Shown here piece by piece: positions 38,001-49,617 of a DNA stretch of 64,000 bases (position 1 is the first letter of the stretch; each line of letters opens with the position of its first letter). The position numbers and the translations under genes were made by a program. Below the pieces are notes generated by a model. The model did no database searches, was not told the DNA's origin, and worked only from the letters and a program-made list of their open reading frames with translations. This stretch comes from Sebastes aleutianus (taxonomy: Eukaryota > Chordata > Actinopteri > Perciformes > Sebastidae): the NCBI GenBank assembly GCA_916700875.1, contig CAKAKS010000066.1, forward strand, positions 11,813,361-11,877,360. Direction: 5' to 3'.

Positions 38001-40658
38001 ACATTTACGGACCATAGTATAACTTCATTCTACACCTCAGAGGACAACAGTTATTTGCGGGTAAAAAAATAAAATAGAGAACAAGACCACAATATTAACA
38101 GTGAAGCAGAGTTTGGTCACTGGTGTCTTCTTGTTCTCCGCCAAACAGATTTTTTGTAATAAACACATTTTGATTGTGATAATCTATTGCAAAGCTGATA
38201 AGCTTTCATACTTGTTTACTTCTGGAAGCTGCAAGCTGTCCATAATATTTTTGTCCCTCTGCCAGCTGGATTTCCCCAAACTCCATGTCAGGGTCTGACG
38301 TGTTCCTGATTCAGACAATAACGACTGATTACTCTGTTTTTTGCTGCTCTTGTTAAGAGGAGATATCTGTATTATTTGTTGTAGTATTACCTATTGAATC
38401 ATAGTACCCACTATAAAATGATGGAGGTGAATAAGGCACTTCAGTTGATCCCCAGTCACTGTAATCACAGCTAATTCTTTTGTCATTCAATTGACATTGT
38501 TATGATTAACAAAAGAGACGTGCTCGCAGGCTTTATTTTGTTAGTATTTTCAAGCGGACTCTCCACATTGGGTAAGGTCCAAATCAAACTCCTTTCAAAG
38601 AAGTTCCAAGTTAATTGTCCTCTGAAAATTGATGTTCATGATTTCAGTCAGTTGAGAGGATCCTCCTGAATTATTAAGATTGTTTTTTATTGTTTTAAAA
38701 ACTGAAAAGATGAAGCCATTGCACCTTCTGTTGACAGCATATATGAAGATCTGAACTGTCAGCCACTATCACTCGCTCCTGTGAGATTTGTATCATCGTG
38801 AGCCAAATGTCAAGTCCAATCAGCACAACGTGTAAAAAGCCCTGTTCATATTCATGCATGCAGGGAAGGCTGTCTGACTCGTCCATGACCAATTACAATC
38901 CCAACTCCTCTGAGCCTTCTTCACTTTTGATCACCACAGGCTGTTAATAAAACAATAGGTCATTCCGTGATCGCCTCAAGGTTCATGTTGCGTGAGATGT
39001 CCTCCAAGGACCTCTTAGTAGTCCATATCAATACAACTTTAAACTGAAAAACAAAGACAGCCCTGCAGAGAATTGAATAACACGAGCGGTTAGGGATTAG
39101 GGAACAAGGTTAATCAAAGGATTGACAGTGCTAACAGCCCCGTAAAGCTGTGATGACATACCAAAAAGGTTGGTTGGAGGAAAAAATGGATAAACTGCTT
39201 TGCCACGTAGATCTTTACACATTGTGGGGCAAAAAATGTAAAGATAGACCTGAGGGTTGTGCCAGAAGAAAATTAAAATGGTTTATTCTCTGTACAGTAG
39301 CCATGTTTATGAAATCTCAGACTCAGCTCACCAGGCTCAGCTCTACTTTGTCAAACTTAACTCAACTTTCATTACTCAAAGCTGGACTTTGTCACATTTA
39401 CTTCAACATCCAGTTGTACTTTGTCACCTTCAACTGCTCTTAAACGAAGTTACCGTTCAAGCCTCATGCCATCAGGTTATGTATTATATTTTCCCACCAG
39501 TCTCCCCTATACAGACATGCCCACTATATGATAATCACATGCAGTTTGGGGCAAGTCATAGTCAAGTCAGCACCATGACACACTGACAGCTGTTGTTGCC
39601 TGTTGGGCTTGAGTTTGCCATGTTATGATTTCAGCATATTTTTTATGCTAAATGCAGTACCTGTGAAGGTTTCTGGACAATATTTGTCATTGTTTTCTGT
39701 TAATTGATTTCCATTAATAAATATATACATACATTTGCATAAAGCAAGCATATTTGCCCACTCCCATGTTGATAATAGTATTAAATACTTGAAAAATCTC
39801 CCTTTAAGGTACATTTTGAACAGATAAAAAATGTGTGATTAATTGCGGATAATCATGGACAATCATGCGATTGACAGCCCAGCCCTAGTCTTTACCAAAT
39901 GTAATGGCAATGAATCCATCCCATAGTTGTTGAGACATTTCCATCAAAATGTCAGCCTGCTGGTGGCCCTAGAGAAAAAGTCGGGGGATCACCAAAGTAA
40001 TTAGGATTCATTGTCTTTGTACCATGAATGTCTTAACCAAATTTCATGTAAATCCACCTAAAAGTTGTTGAGATTGGGTTACAGTTTTTGAAGTGTCTTC
40101 TCATGAGATTAAGTGTTGAACAATTTGACCTGTTGGTGACACCAGATGAAATGTCAGGGGATCAAAGTTATACGGATTCATCCTTCCAAAGTTCACAGCC
40201 ATCCATACAATATGTGTTGAAACAACCAACTGACTGACAACACAACCAGCTTGGCTAAAAATTCCTTGTTTTGACACAAGATAAACACAACAACACCACA
40301 TTGAAAGCTTCAAATTACTGTCCTGCTCACCTGTAATTATGTTGTCAAGAAGTGTTGTGGGCATGCAGAATATCCCCACCAGGAGGTCACTCACAGCAAG
40401 GTTTAAGATGAACAAGTTGGTGACAGTCCGCATGTTTTTGCTCCGCAGCACGATGAAACAAACCACTCCATTTCCCACCATGCACACGAGGAAGATGAGC
40501 AGATAGGACACGATGAAGATGGCTGCTGTGGACGGCTGATGCAGGTAAAATCCAACATAGGTGATGTTGTTCCTGGGTATGACGAACTCCACAGAGGAGT
40601 TGTAAAACGTCCAGTTGTCATACAGTTGAGTCAAGTTGTTCTCAAGTCCTTCGTTCAT
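25169..40658 (-). CDS. npffr2: Neuropeptide FF receptor 2 (three coding exons, complete)
   Basis: Coding exons 40658-40331, 31738-31639 and 26021-25169 join at GT/AG junctions in phases 1 and 2 to encode 426 residues, close to the usual length of about 420. Seen: N-glycosylation sites at N8, N15, N20 and N31; TM1 about 45-71 with N63; TM2 about 80-103 with D91; C118, able to pair with C206 of loop 2; DRF at 142-144 where most class A receptors have DRY, normal for this family; TM4 with W168; TM5 about 218-242; TM6 with SWLP at 286-289; D298 (position 6.59), the residue known in RFamide receptors to contact the ligand arginine; NPIIY at 329-333; and C353, a possible palmitoylation site. The amino end (MNE, then NITYV and YLHQP) and the tail motif LVMEDLE fit NPFFR2 better than NPFFR1. 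By family this is a plasma-membrane Gi/o-coupled receptor for NPFF-type RFamide peptides. I cannot tell which teleost paralogue (2a or 2b) it is. Confidence 0.96.
26336..26984 (+). repeat. Composite of two TAGGGCTG-type repeats
   Basis: Starts TAGGGCTGGGAATC with ATATTGTGAT-like motifs, a second common fish repeat. From 26535 it carries the hAT-like family's TTCATTCACATATCTTGAGG block. Within it a unit of about 110 bases (GGTTGGTACCA, then GTTTCATATGA) is duplicated near 26675 and 26785. It ends in the family's GCGTTAAAACGAATTTGC section. Confidence 0.6.
26985..27198 (-). repeat. TTAA-end repeat fragment, same family as 650
   Basis: On the minus strand it starts TTAAAGGGGACATATCATGC at 27198 and includes GAACATGTTTACATGCTTTA, shared with 650-780. 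Truncated at the other end. Confidence 0.65.
29559..29665 (+). repeat. Tandem pair of 69-base units, the second split by an insertion
   Basis: The unit at 29559-29627 (ATTTGTCATGTAACTTCTGT, then AGTAATGCCACTTCC) repeats from 29628. The second unit is interrupted after TTAA at 29665 and resumes at 30378 with GTAACGCCACTTCC up to about 30412. Confidence 0.75.
29666..30373. mobile_element. 708-base TTAA-inserted DNA element
   Basis: TTAA at 29662-29665 and 30374-30377. The ends ACCTGCAGTAGGCAG and (inverted) AGCAGCAGTAGGTAG match at 11 of 15. Its insertion point is proven by the uninterrupted neighbour unit. Inside are a (GA)n run at 29850-29870 and a GC-richer middle resembling 46010-46240, a diverged relative. 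No transposase. The target suggests piggyBac; a PIF/Harbinger origin with a 3-base duplication inside TTAA is not excluded. Confidence 0.78.
31639..31738 (-). CDS. npffr2: npffr2 second coding exon (TM3)
   Basis: A 100-base exon between acceptor CAACAG and donor GTATGG. It encodes residues 110-143: the loop WPFG, C118 of the conserved disulphide, and TM3 through V-D-R. It enters in phase 1 (G110 split) and leaves in phase 2 (R143 split). Joining it to the other exons restores the family sequence without gap or stop. Reading through the donor would give VDRYGG, which resembles a DRY motif but is intronic. The spliced reading is DRF. Confidence 0.95.
32513..32575 (+). repeat. Retroelement-tail-like fragment
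   Basis: AAGGTTCATTTATTGTCACA followed by GTTGCACAACGAAATACAAG, a common fish repeat end. Confidence 0.55.
34070..34160 (+). repeat. Dispersed repeat tail fragment
   Basis: GTCAAGTTTATTTGTATAGC then GGAGTTGACCAAAGTGCTGT. Shares this block with 8727-8795. Confidence 0.65.
34292..34895 (+). mobile_element. hAT-like MITE copy
   Basis: Starts TAGGGCTGTCATTCGATTAA and follows the 23415 copy closely through GATTATCATAAAGTGGGCAT and GAGGTCAAGGGACCCCTTTG. The right end has decayed into GCGTTAAAGAAA-like repeats. The family's internal frame is interrupted here. Confidence 0.75.
34925..35480. repeat. Probable dispersed repeat
   Basis: GCTCAGTTTGGTTGGATGAT followed by TAGGAAGAGT resembles a very common fish repeat, possibly Tc1-related. 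Boundaries unknown. The 120-codon minus-strand frame here (35131-35493) has no recognisable domain. Confidence 0.35.
35923..37315 (+). repeat. Large TTAAAGG-end interspersed repeat, right end missing
   Basis: Begins TTTAAAGGTCACCTATTATG and runs through the block CCCCAGTGTGTCTACAGGCC, a GC-rich middle and GAAATGGGCTGAAACAGAGG, an order I recall for an abundant fish element. Its usual terminal inverted copy is absent, so it is truncated near 37315. No coding domain. Confidence 0.55.
36747..36788. repeat. Perfect 42-base palindrome
   Basis: The arm AGCTAACCCGTTAGCATGTA plus G is followed with no spacer by its exact reverse complement, centre between 36767 and 36768. Confidence 0.95.
39488..39887 (-). 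mobile_element. hAT-like MITE copy, reverse, truncated
   Basis: Ends at CCCTA (39887), the inverted TAGGG terminus, and matches the 23415 copy through CATTTGCATAAAGC and GGACAATATTTGTCATTG. The inner frame stays open for 63 codons (39623-39814). The far end is missing. Confidence 0.75.
39895..40225. repeat. Dispersed repeat next to npffr2 first coding exon
   Basis: Contains two related units (GTCGGGGGATCACCAAAGTA and GTCAGGGGATCAAAGTTATA) with CCATAGTTGTTGAGACATTT, a common fish repeat. It ends about 100 bases from the splice donor. Confidence 0.6.
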
Positions 40659-40665
40659 TTTAAAC
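40331..40665 (-). CDS. npffr2: npffr2 first coding exon (extracellular amino end, TM1, TM2)
   Basis: The start codon is at 40658-40656. A TTTCAG acceptor ends at 40666, so only seven untranslated bases lie in this exon and transcription must begin in an upstream exon. The coding part runs to 40331, ends after ACA G (phase 1) and is followed by the donor GTGAGC. It encodes residues 1-109 and the first base of G110. This start is chosen because the protein begins with MNE as mammalian NPFFR2 does, and because the splice acceptor sits immediately upstream. The open frame continues into the intron to about 40101, but the receptor homology stops exactly at the donor. Confidence 0.95.
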
Positions 40666-43487
40666 CTGAAACATGAAAGATGACTACATGGTGAATCAGT
40701 TTACTTTAGCAATAATGAAGGAAAAAAAATCAACCTAAGATTCAGGAGATAATGGAAACTAGACACCATTGACAAAATGCTTAGTATGTGTAATCAGGTT
40801 AAATTAATTACATAGAAAAAATATATCTAAACATAAAGAAGTGGAGAGAAATGTATATTGAAGCTTGAGGCTGCATTTAAACTATTTTTGAAGCAGCGGA
40901 AACAAGCTGTGAACACAACACTGACATCACCCTGTAAGGTTGATTTTGGCAAACGTGTTAGCAAACAGTTGTACACCAGTGTTAGAGGTGTGGACATTTC
41001 GAAATGATTCTGCATTGATGCAGTGACAGGACATAATTGGGAGTTTGGTTTCATTTCAACTCAGTGTGAAGAAAGTTTGAGCTGAGAGAAGGCAATCTGC
41101 AGTCCGCTAACTTGTCTCTCTCTCGCTGTTGTTCTGGTGGGAGATGCAATGATGTAAACTAAGTAAGAATAGAAGAGCTATGTGTAAGAAACAGTAACTA
41201 ACTGAAGTCTGCTAGCGGCTGGGTTAATTCATGCAGTGTAAAATGTCAAATGTCATAGGCATGCAGGTAGTGCCCTGTCTTAGAGCTGCTCTGTGAAAAC
41301 CTTATTTTAGTAGATAACAACACACTTGTAATGCACTGCAGAAGGATTTATTTTCTCTTTTTGTAATGTTTATTGGTGCCTTCAAATGAAACTCGTGAAG
41401 TCGTGCACACAATATGCTTGGAGTTCAAATAATTAAGTCGTGAGAACACCGCTGCTTAGCAACGGCAATATTAACTTTACTGCTGGCGTCTAGAAGCCAC
41501 AGAGGCTAACAGTTTGATAAGCTATCAGGTGGGTAACATAATACAGTAATTACAAAGGCATAATGACAGAGGAAAAAGATGAGGCCGTTGGGAATATCAA
41601 CATTTTCCTCAGACATATTATAAAATTACGAAGAAAAACAATTTACACGACTAAATTGAATTCATATTAACTTATTGTGCACCAAAAAATGTACTTCTAT
41701 GGCCTCTGCCATTTCTGACAAAGTCAACAAACACGTCACAACTCGTAAACTCAGAGCTTTCAGAAGCTTAACTTGGGAGTCATGTTTGTGCCCACCTGAT
41801 GAATTCAAAGTCCAATATTCACAGCTGACTGGAAACAACCGATTTAGATATAGAATGTAAGGATTTATCCTTACATTCTATATAAAACGGTGAAGTCGTG
41901 GGCAGTAAAACCAAAACAATGAGCTAAAAGATACTAAAATACTCTGGAGAGCTGAGGAGAACTGCAGAGTCGAGAGATAACTCACCATGAGAGAACCCTT
42001 TGACATTACATCATTACGTCATTTGACCCAATGGTGATATTAAAATTAACCTAACTAAATTATTAAGTAGTGCAGCTGATTTTAGTTACAGTACATGTAC
42101 TGTATGGCGTAGTCCCATCGTTTCCATTTATATGTAGAGTGTGCATAATTCATTCACTAGTGCTTGCATGGAAATCGCAGCCTCATCTCTTCACTGTAGA
42201 AGTACCGTATATCTCAGAACAGTGACAAGTTAGTGCCAAACGTTAAGTGATCAAGCACCCATTAAGACAATATGACGTGTTCGGAAAAAGAGGAGAAAGC
42301 CGTTCAGTAGAGCAAATCCAGCAGGACCTTTTCAAGCAAATCAGGCTGCAGTGGCTGCTTTACATGAGAGGAGACATAACAGACCTGAGGGCCAGAAAGT
42401 TAACAGTCTATAAAAAAGTGGCATTACAGAGGACTGACTTCAGCAAAGAGATGCATGAAAAAAGAGTTCAATCTTTGTGCAATAATGATGAAGTTCAGAA
42501 AAGAGCAATGATGGAAATGAAGCATTGATCTTTCTGCTCTAACATCAGTCTGTGATGTTCAGTGTTTCAGACTTGACTATATTTCATGATGGAGTGCTAT
42601 TGGCGTCCCTTCTTACCCTCAGCCGCCCTCATCTACTTATACTTAAGTTTGTGATTTTCTAAATTCCCCAAAATGACTTCAGACAGCCTCAGAGAAGGGG
42701 CTGTAGTTGCTTGCTGCATACATGCCGGTGAAGAGAGATCAATAACGGCAGCAGAGTGAGGTTGTTTTGTCCCTTGAGAGAGAACTGGAAGCAGAGAGAG
42801 AGACCGATGCTGAAGTCAACGACCGATCCTCAAATGAGAAGAAGGCGGCGGTGCATTTTGGTCTGTCGAATAGAGAATCCAGTGTCTCAGCCTCTTTTTT
42901 GATTGATTTCTTACTGCTGATTGTTTAATGTCAATGCAAAGTGGTGAGTTTAGACAGAAATCCTTTTGATTCTGACGGTTCGCTTAAAATGGTTGAAATT
43001 TAACAAAACAATTATTTTCATCATCGATTAATTTGCCCTCAGGTGACGACTTAAAGTTTCTTGTTTTGTCCAAAGATACTCAGTTTATGATCACATAAGA
43101 TAAAGCCACATTCCTTACATTTGAGAAGTTAGAAAAAGGGAATTTTGGCATCTTTCATTTTCGTTAGCTTAGAATGAGTCTTTATATCTACATAGGGAGC
43201 GGGTCCTCTTCACGGAGTTCGCCATGTTTCTACAGTAGCCCAGAATGGACAAACCAAACTCTGTTAATTGATGCATAAGTTTATCCATAGAAAATTTTAT
43301 TTTGATAATTAAATAATCTCTTAAGTCATTCACTGTTTCCAGCTGCGGAAATGTGAGGTTTGTCTGTTTTTTTTATACATTGTAAATTTTGATTTTTGAC
43401 TGTTTTTTGGAGCTCTGTTAACTTTTGACTGTTTTTGACACATTTGACATGAATTGATTCATCCAAATATTAACATATAGCATTAAT
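40666..43487. other. Upstream of npffr2 coding exon, no gene supported
   Basis: Presumed first intron. One 93-codon frame (42247-42528) is lysine/glutamine-rich with no known domain. TATAGAATGTAAGGAT and its inverse meet near 41850-41883 as a short hairpin. Confidence 0.5.
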
Positions 43488-43775
43488 TATACCCTCGCGA
43501 CAACGTAGTCGGGGGTATATAGCGCTCCACGTGTCCGTTTTGGTCTGTCCGTCCTTCCGTCCGTTCGCTTGTCACACTTTTGTTTCCGGAGCAGAACTCG
43601 GAAACTATTTAACTTAGGAACTTCAAATTTGGTATGATGGTTGACAGTGTGGTCTAGTTGTGCCTTTTGGAGGTTAGAAGTCCAGGGTGCCCAAAATTGT
43701 TGAAATATTTCCAAAAAGGCGAAACCTTTGGCCCTACTTTAGCAGGGGTTAAGCAGTGAGCGGGGGTATATAAGC
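43488..43775 (+). repeat. Dispersed repeat with a terminal hairpin
   Basis: Opens with TACCCTCGCGAC, then AACGTA, then GTCGGGGGTATA, a self-complementary hairpin. GGGGGTATATA recurs at the far end. GTCTGTCCGTCCTTCCGTCC lies between. Superfamily unknown. Confidence 0.5.
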
Positions 43776-44087
43776 CATGCTCACTTTTGCCTTGTCTGTT
43801 GCAGCCCTAAGTCTAACTATTGACCCTCCTGTTCAAAGTGTTTCCTTTTGCTTATATAACTATTCATATTCCTGTTTCCATGCTGTAAACCAGATCCCAT
43901 TAAGTGACGGAAGACAGACCTCGTACATTCTTTGTCAGTTTGTGTTAATTGGGTTTCTGTTTATCGCTGGAGGGTTTAGTATGCACCATCAAGCAGTCAA
44001 ATTGTCCTATGTGTAGATAAATCCAGCAGAACCTCCATTCAAGACTCCCACTTAAGTCCTTTCAGTAATGTGAATACAATTGAAATA

Positions 44088-44165
44088 GTCAAGTTAATTT
44101 TATTCATATAGCCAATATCACAAATGTGCCACAGGGGGCTTTAGAAAGAGTCAACATTCATTGTT
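44088..44165 (+). repeat. Retroelement-tail-like fragment
   Basis: TCAAGTTAATTTTATTCATA then AATATCACAAATGTGCCACA and GGGGGCTTTA, a short version of the block at 54319. Confidence 0.6.
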
Positions 44166-45749
44166 ATCCAGGAATCTTAAAATGCTGTTTACATCTCACG
44201 GTATTGTCTGTAGTCCTTGTCATCTGCTGTCTGACTCTTTAGCTCCACTGGGAACTGACACATTGAGAGAAATAAGTATATGACTATTGTTTACAAGTGG
44301 ACAATAAAATGGGTCGAGAAATGCAAACACCATCCCCCCTCCCTGACAGCTGTTTCTTTTGTGCACAAGTGTTTTAAATTGGATTCAGTGCATGTTGTGA
44401 AGTCAACAGCAAATAAACAGCTGTGACAAACCTGTGAAATTATAGAGTGGAGCTTTTCATCAGATACGTGTAGCTGTTGTGATTATGAATCCTCCTCATT
44501 ATGTCTGATTATAACTGCATGTGATCGTGATTGGGTATTTCTTATATGGCAATGCTTGAGAATAAATGGAAGAAAACGTATTTCTGGGCTTTGCTGATGT
44601 TTGTGCCTTAAAATATTTCCTTCCTCTGTCACCTTTTCTGACATTTTAACAACCCTTTCTTTATGACTGACCAACAGAAGTGCCTCCAAGTATGAACTAT
44701 TTTCTGGCTCCAAGTCACTGACTGGGATAAACCTCACAGTTGGCAAATTGCTCTGTAGGCTTACTGCTCCTTTGTTTGTGAGTATGAGCTGAACAAATGT
44801 GAATAAAATATGAATGGGCAACTGAAGGCAATGAGGAAGTATAGATTTTGAAAGCTCTTTAATGTGCCATGCCAACCGAACCCTGCAGTTTTAATCTCTT
44901 ATTCATAGAACGGCAGATGTGTCCTGATGGTCTATGAGGATGTTGTTTATCTGTGACTGAGTTAAATGTAGACCTGGCTAAAATTACACACTTTCTGAGA
45001 TTTTGATCAGAGCTCTTTTTCTCTGAAACTCCAAACAAAGCTTGCTGCATCCTGCGTGCACGTGGTCATGGTGATTTTCTCAGTTATCTCTTTGCTTTTT
45101 CCTGGAAATTCGTCATGTGGGCGATAGGCAGCCAGATAAATCTTATAAAATGGAGATAATAATAAGATCTAATGGACTATTGTGTTTTAGTATTCATTGT
45201 GAACAATGTTGCCACAGACTTGTAAAATGCTTTTCAGTCTTTCTTCTGCATAAAAAGCCTTAAGAAGAATAATCCTCCAAAAACAATTTTATGCTGTGCT
45301 GGTTTCCTGCAGAGACGAGCTCATTTTGCCAAAATGATGCATGAGCTTTTTCTTCTGTTATTTCAGACAGTAATTGGAAGACCAATGCCACCCTAAAATG
45401 TGATTTTTGTGTTTTGCGCATACCCTGAGGATGTGAAATACATCCACAATATTCCTCTGGATCAGATTTTGTAGGATGTGTTGAGTGATTGAGACATTTC
45501 ATCTATTTCTCTTTGTCTGTTGGCCCAAATCTGAACTCTCAGACCTGGGGATGAACCTGGGGTGACAGATTTCAGACGGCATCTTCCTGATTAAACACCA
45601 AAATTTGATGATTTAGTACTTCACCTGTCTTTACGCCGGTTTAAACTCTCTAAAACTTGCTTTACTTTTATGTTCCTCAGGGTTTGAATAATCTACTAGC
45701 GTTAGGGTGCTTATGAATGCTTGTGCTGTATTTGTATGATATAAGCCAA
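44166..45749. other. No gene seen
   Basis: Presumed intron. The frame 44483-44875 (minus) has no recognisable domain. Confidence 0.5.
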
Positions 45750-46300
45750 TGGTTCCCAACCTTTTTCCCTTTTCTATCATTGAGTAAACTGACGACCACT
45801 GACTAAGTGACATATCGGTCAAAACCGAGTATATGTCTGGACCGTGTAGCGTCAGTCTGTGAATTTGTGGCTAAATTGTTATACAAACAGTCAGTGGTCA
45901 TGTCTATAATGTTAAATGCAGCGGTACATGTCCACCAGGTCCGGCGAGGACACAAGGGGACGCGCTGCTCCACTCAACTGGCCGTTCAAGCGGTGACATA
46001 ACCTCTCGTGGAATGCACCTGATTTGTCCCTGGTTTTCTGCTCGCCTTTTCATACAGGAAACAACATGGCAGCCTGCTTGTAAACTTTCTGTTATTCCGT
46101 CCAAACAATCTACTTCTGAAAACATTTTAAGCGTGAAATAGGCGATGCCACTGGTGAATCTCGTTTAATTTTAGAACTAGATTACCTAGTTTGACCGTTT
46201 GGTCCAAGTTTCGTGAGCCAGACGCGTCACGCTGGACGGGCCAATGAGGAAACTTCAACACTCTGTCAACCAATCGTGTTACTTCATCACTCAGTCAGTT
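45750..46300. repeat. Diverged repeat related to 29666-30373
   Basis: Starts near GGTTCCCAACCTTTTTCCC. ACATGGCAGCCTGCTTGTAA, GTGAAATAGGCGATG and TAGTTTGACCGTTTGGTCCA parallel the middle of the 29666 element. Boundaries unclear. Confidence 0.45.
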
Positions 46301-47994
46301 ACTCAGTGACAGACTTTTGCATTTGTAGGGCTGGTCCTCTGTGGTCCACCCAAAAATATCCTTTTAAATGCCACATTTCTACTCGGGAACCAGTCATATG
46401 GTAACTTAGGAGACAATTTGGCCTTCACCACTGTTTTGGAAGAAGGAAATGTCAGGACTAAGTGCTGTATAGTGGATCTAATTTATGCTGATGTGAAGAG
46501 TGGTTTGTGTGGATTTGGAAAAGTGACTGATAAATATTTAATGAAACTTTAAAATGTTAAATTTTAGAATGGAATTTGGTGTGGTGTAAATGTGTTAGAA
46601 GAATCATTGTGGTGTGGTGTGGTAGTTCTTGCTCTCTCAGATTGTCAGTCTCTGCAGCTAACTGGAGTCATTCTGGGGTTGAATGGAAATCATTAGTATC
46701 CAGTAAAAGGTCTAAAGGTGGTTTCAGAGGATTTGTCCACCATGGGTGGAATGTCATTATCAGGAGATACTCCAGATTCAATGATAATGATGAGTAATCA
46801 TAAGCAGCATAAGTCAGAAGATGAAGTGGTGGAAGAGCAATGTAAGCTCAATATGTCAGAGAGATCATAGCATCATAACCACTGAGCCAGTAAGCCTTGA
46901 CCCAGATATGATCTGGATTAGGATTAATCAGTTTTGCTTAATGAATGAAGGATTTACCATATATCAGACTACTGCAGAATGCAAAAATATTGTGCTGTAG
47001 TTGACCAAGCTATCGCAAAATGCAAACAATTAAATGGTCCACAGAAACCATGTTATGTAAAATATCTCAGATGGGACATTTTCTGTTATTGGAGTTTGTT
47101 GTTTATTCAGACAAAGATTTACCTGCAGGATAAAGTCTAAAGGGACTCAAACTAAACATCATAAGTTAAACATGACCCACATGTCAGTTTAACCTCATTA
47201 ACCAGTCGTAATAGCCTGTTCATGAATAGTCATGAGATGAACTTTACCCTGGGCAGGACTGCAGGCCTGAGAGGCGTCCCTTCTGACTCATGTTGACTAA
47301 ATGTTACAATCAAAACAAAAGACAAAGGCCTCTGTCAACTACAAGCTTCTTATTATGTCATGATGTTATCACACTATAGTCTGACTAATATTAGCATCTT
47401 AAAATAGATACAGCATGCAGGGCTTGAAGCTAACACTGTCCAGACAACCATGTCTCCTACAAAGTTACGTTCCCATATAACTAAACTGCATTCTCAATTA
47501 AGTTTCGAGGGAAACGTATTTTCTCCTGGATTACGGTGGTTTTAAACACGTGGTTAAAATTGTGAATTAACAGCAACAAAACTTCTTGGTTACGTTTATT
47601 AAAAAACATCATTGGCTTAAAATGACTACGTTTTTTTACGATATTTAGGTTTTTAGATATATTTAGATAAATATTTAGATATTTTTCCCAAATTCTGTGT
47701 TTTCCGTTTTAATTTTTCTTAATTCTGTCTTTTAGGATTGAAGCACATCAGAAAAAGGGTCTAATCATGTGGTGGATGAAACAAATGTCAACAATTCATA
47801 AGAAAATATTAAAAATGTAATGAATATCAATGAATTTGATGTAATACAACAATTTTTTTTATTATCAATGAAAGTGCTTCAATACAGTTATAAAAATAAA
47901 TACATTTTGTAAAATAAACAGGTGACCCCTCCCCCAGGTCTCCCCTCAATGCGTATCTTGTGCTCTCATTGGCTGTTCTCCTTGACAGGTCTTA
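46301..47994. other. No gene seen
   Basis: Presumed intron. AT-rich, with TTTAGATAT-type short repeats at 47640-47700. Confidence 0.5.
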
Positions 47995-48519
47995 AGGAGG
48001 TTAAATAACGCTCCAAACTTGTGCTACATTTTGGCGAGGAAAAACTGGCATGGCCATTTTCCAAGGGGTCCCTTGACCTCTGACCTCCAGATATGTAAAT
48101 GTAAAAGGGTTCAATGGGTACCCACGAATCTCCCCTTTACTGACATGCCCACTTTATGATAATCACATGTAGTTTGGGGCAAGTCATAGTCAAGTCAGCA
48201 CACTGACACACTGACAGCTGTTGTTGCCTGTTGGGCTTGAGTTTGCCATGTTATGATTTGAGCAGATTTTTTATGCTAAATGCAGTACCTGTGAGGGTTT
48301 CTGGACAATATTTGTCATTGTTTTGTGTTGGTAATTGATTTCCAATAATAAATATATACATACATTTGCATAAAGCAGCATATTTGCCCACTCCCATTTT
48401 GATAAGAGTCTTAAATACTTGACAAATCTCTCTTTTAAGGTACATTTTGAACAGATGAAAAATGTGCAATTGATTTGCGATTAATCACGATTGAATATTC
48501 TAATCGATTGACAGGCCTA
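47995..48519 (-). mobile_element. hAT-like MITE copy, reverse
   Basis: Spans AAATAACGCTCCAAACTTGT to the inverted terminus GATTGACAGGCCTA. The inner 72-codon frame (48251-48469) is open. The far terminus past about 47995 is lost. Confidence 0.75.
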
Positions 48520-49617
48520 CCCTCGACACACAATGCAGTTTATATCATTTATATCATAAATAGTTTAAACTGTCCGCTGAAGACACTTTAATAATTCTTC
48601 ACTTCATCGTTGAGTATTAGAAAATAAAGCACAAATAGGCAACTTCAAATAAACTGAACAAAAGGGAAGGCAGCAGGGACATCCCAGAATATGCAGGTTC
48701 ACGAGCACACCACAATCTCCATCCTGCTCTGATACCACTTCATCATTTCTTTTTTGCACTGCAGTCTGCTTACAGTTCATATCTCAGTCAATTTCCTTAG
48801 ATAAGCAATTAAGGTACACATACATGTGTTTTTCAAGGCTACACTGAGCATGCTTGTCATCAGCTTGAAACCCAACAGCTGGCATGTCTCATAATGGAAA
48901 TGTACAGGGAGAGGATCAGTGTATGTTTAGAGGCATACACAATAAAATCTCACTCAAGGTCGAGGCATATCTTTTATTAAAAGCTATACCGGAGATGATT
49001 ATTTCAGTATTTTCAAGGTTTTTTTATTTTTTATTTGTTTTACTGCATTTCTGTCCATCATGCCCCCAGTCTCCCCTCAGCCCCCAATGACCACCATGTA
49101 GCTGCGCTTCTGATTTCGCACACAAATATGATTTTTTTATTGATTCACTTCTACCAACAACAAAACGGAGCTGCGCCGGTGGATGAAGGCAAACACCAGA
49201 GAATATATGGATGCGTATTTTGTGCCAAAATTGCGCGCGTAAAGCAGGCGCAGCACCTCACACACAGCTGATGTGAAATGAAATGAACGGTTCTCAGGAG
49301 TGTTTTGCTTCAGATTGTTCTCCTCTGCTGGAAACTTGACAACAGGATGCCAACTTGAGGGAGCTGACTGTGCGGAAAAAAACACGCATGACTGACTGCT
49401 CCTGGACAAAGAGGTGTCTGTGTCCATCCGAGTGGATCTCAGCGCATCAAAGCGGAGAAAGCTGGCTGGACAGAGAGCAAGGGGGAGAAAAGGACACCTA
49501 CGCTTCAGTTGCTGTCCTGAAAGCTCTGTGCCTTGATAGCCTATTATGAGCTCCTAACGAGCTGTGGCTGCAATGGCTCCCAGTCAAACTTCACAATAGT
49601 TTTTTAAAATGAATTTG
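48520..49617. other. No gene supported
   Basis: Presumed first intron. CpG content rises at 49150-49520 without a recognised exon. Confidence 0.45.

Larger units (their letters stand above)
31739..40330 (-). other. npffr2: npffr2 intron between the first and second coding exons
   Basis: An 8592-base GT-AG intron. It contains retroelement-tail fragments (32513, 34070), hAT-like copies (34292, 39488), a 1.4-kb repeat with a perfect palindrome (35923-37315) and a repeat that stops about 100 bases from the exon (39895-40225). No coding exon of another gene is recognised in 32576-34069 or 37316-39487. Confidence 0.9.

Noticed and set aside
40101..40330. Extension of the first npffr2 coding exon by 76 codons
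   Set aside because: Reads through the splice donor into intron; receptor similarity stops exactly at GTGAGC.
42247..42528. A 93-codon lysine/glutamine-rich frame
   Set aside because: Begins with ATG and is somewhat protein-like, but has no recognised domain, no splice context and no second copy here. It could be a decayed transposon piece.
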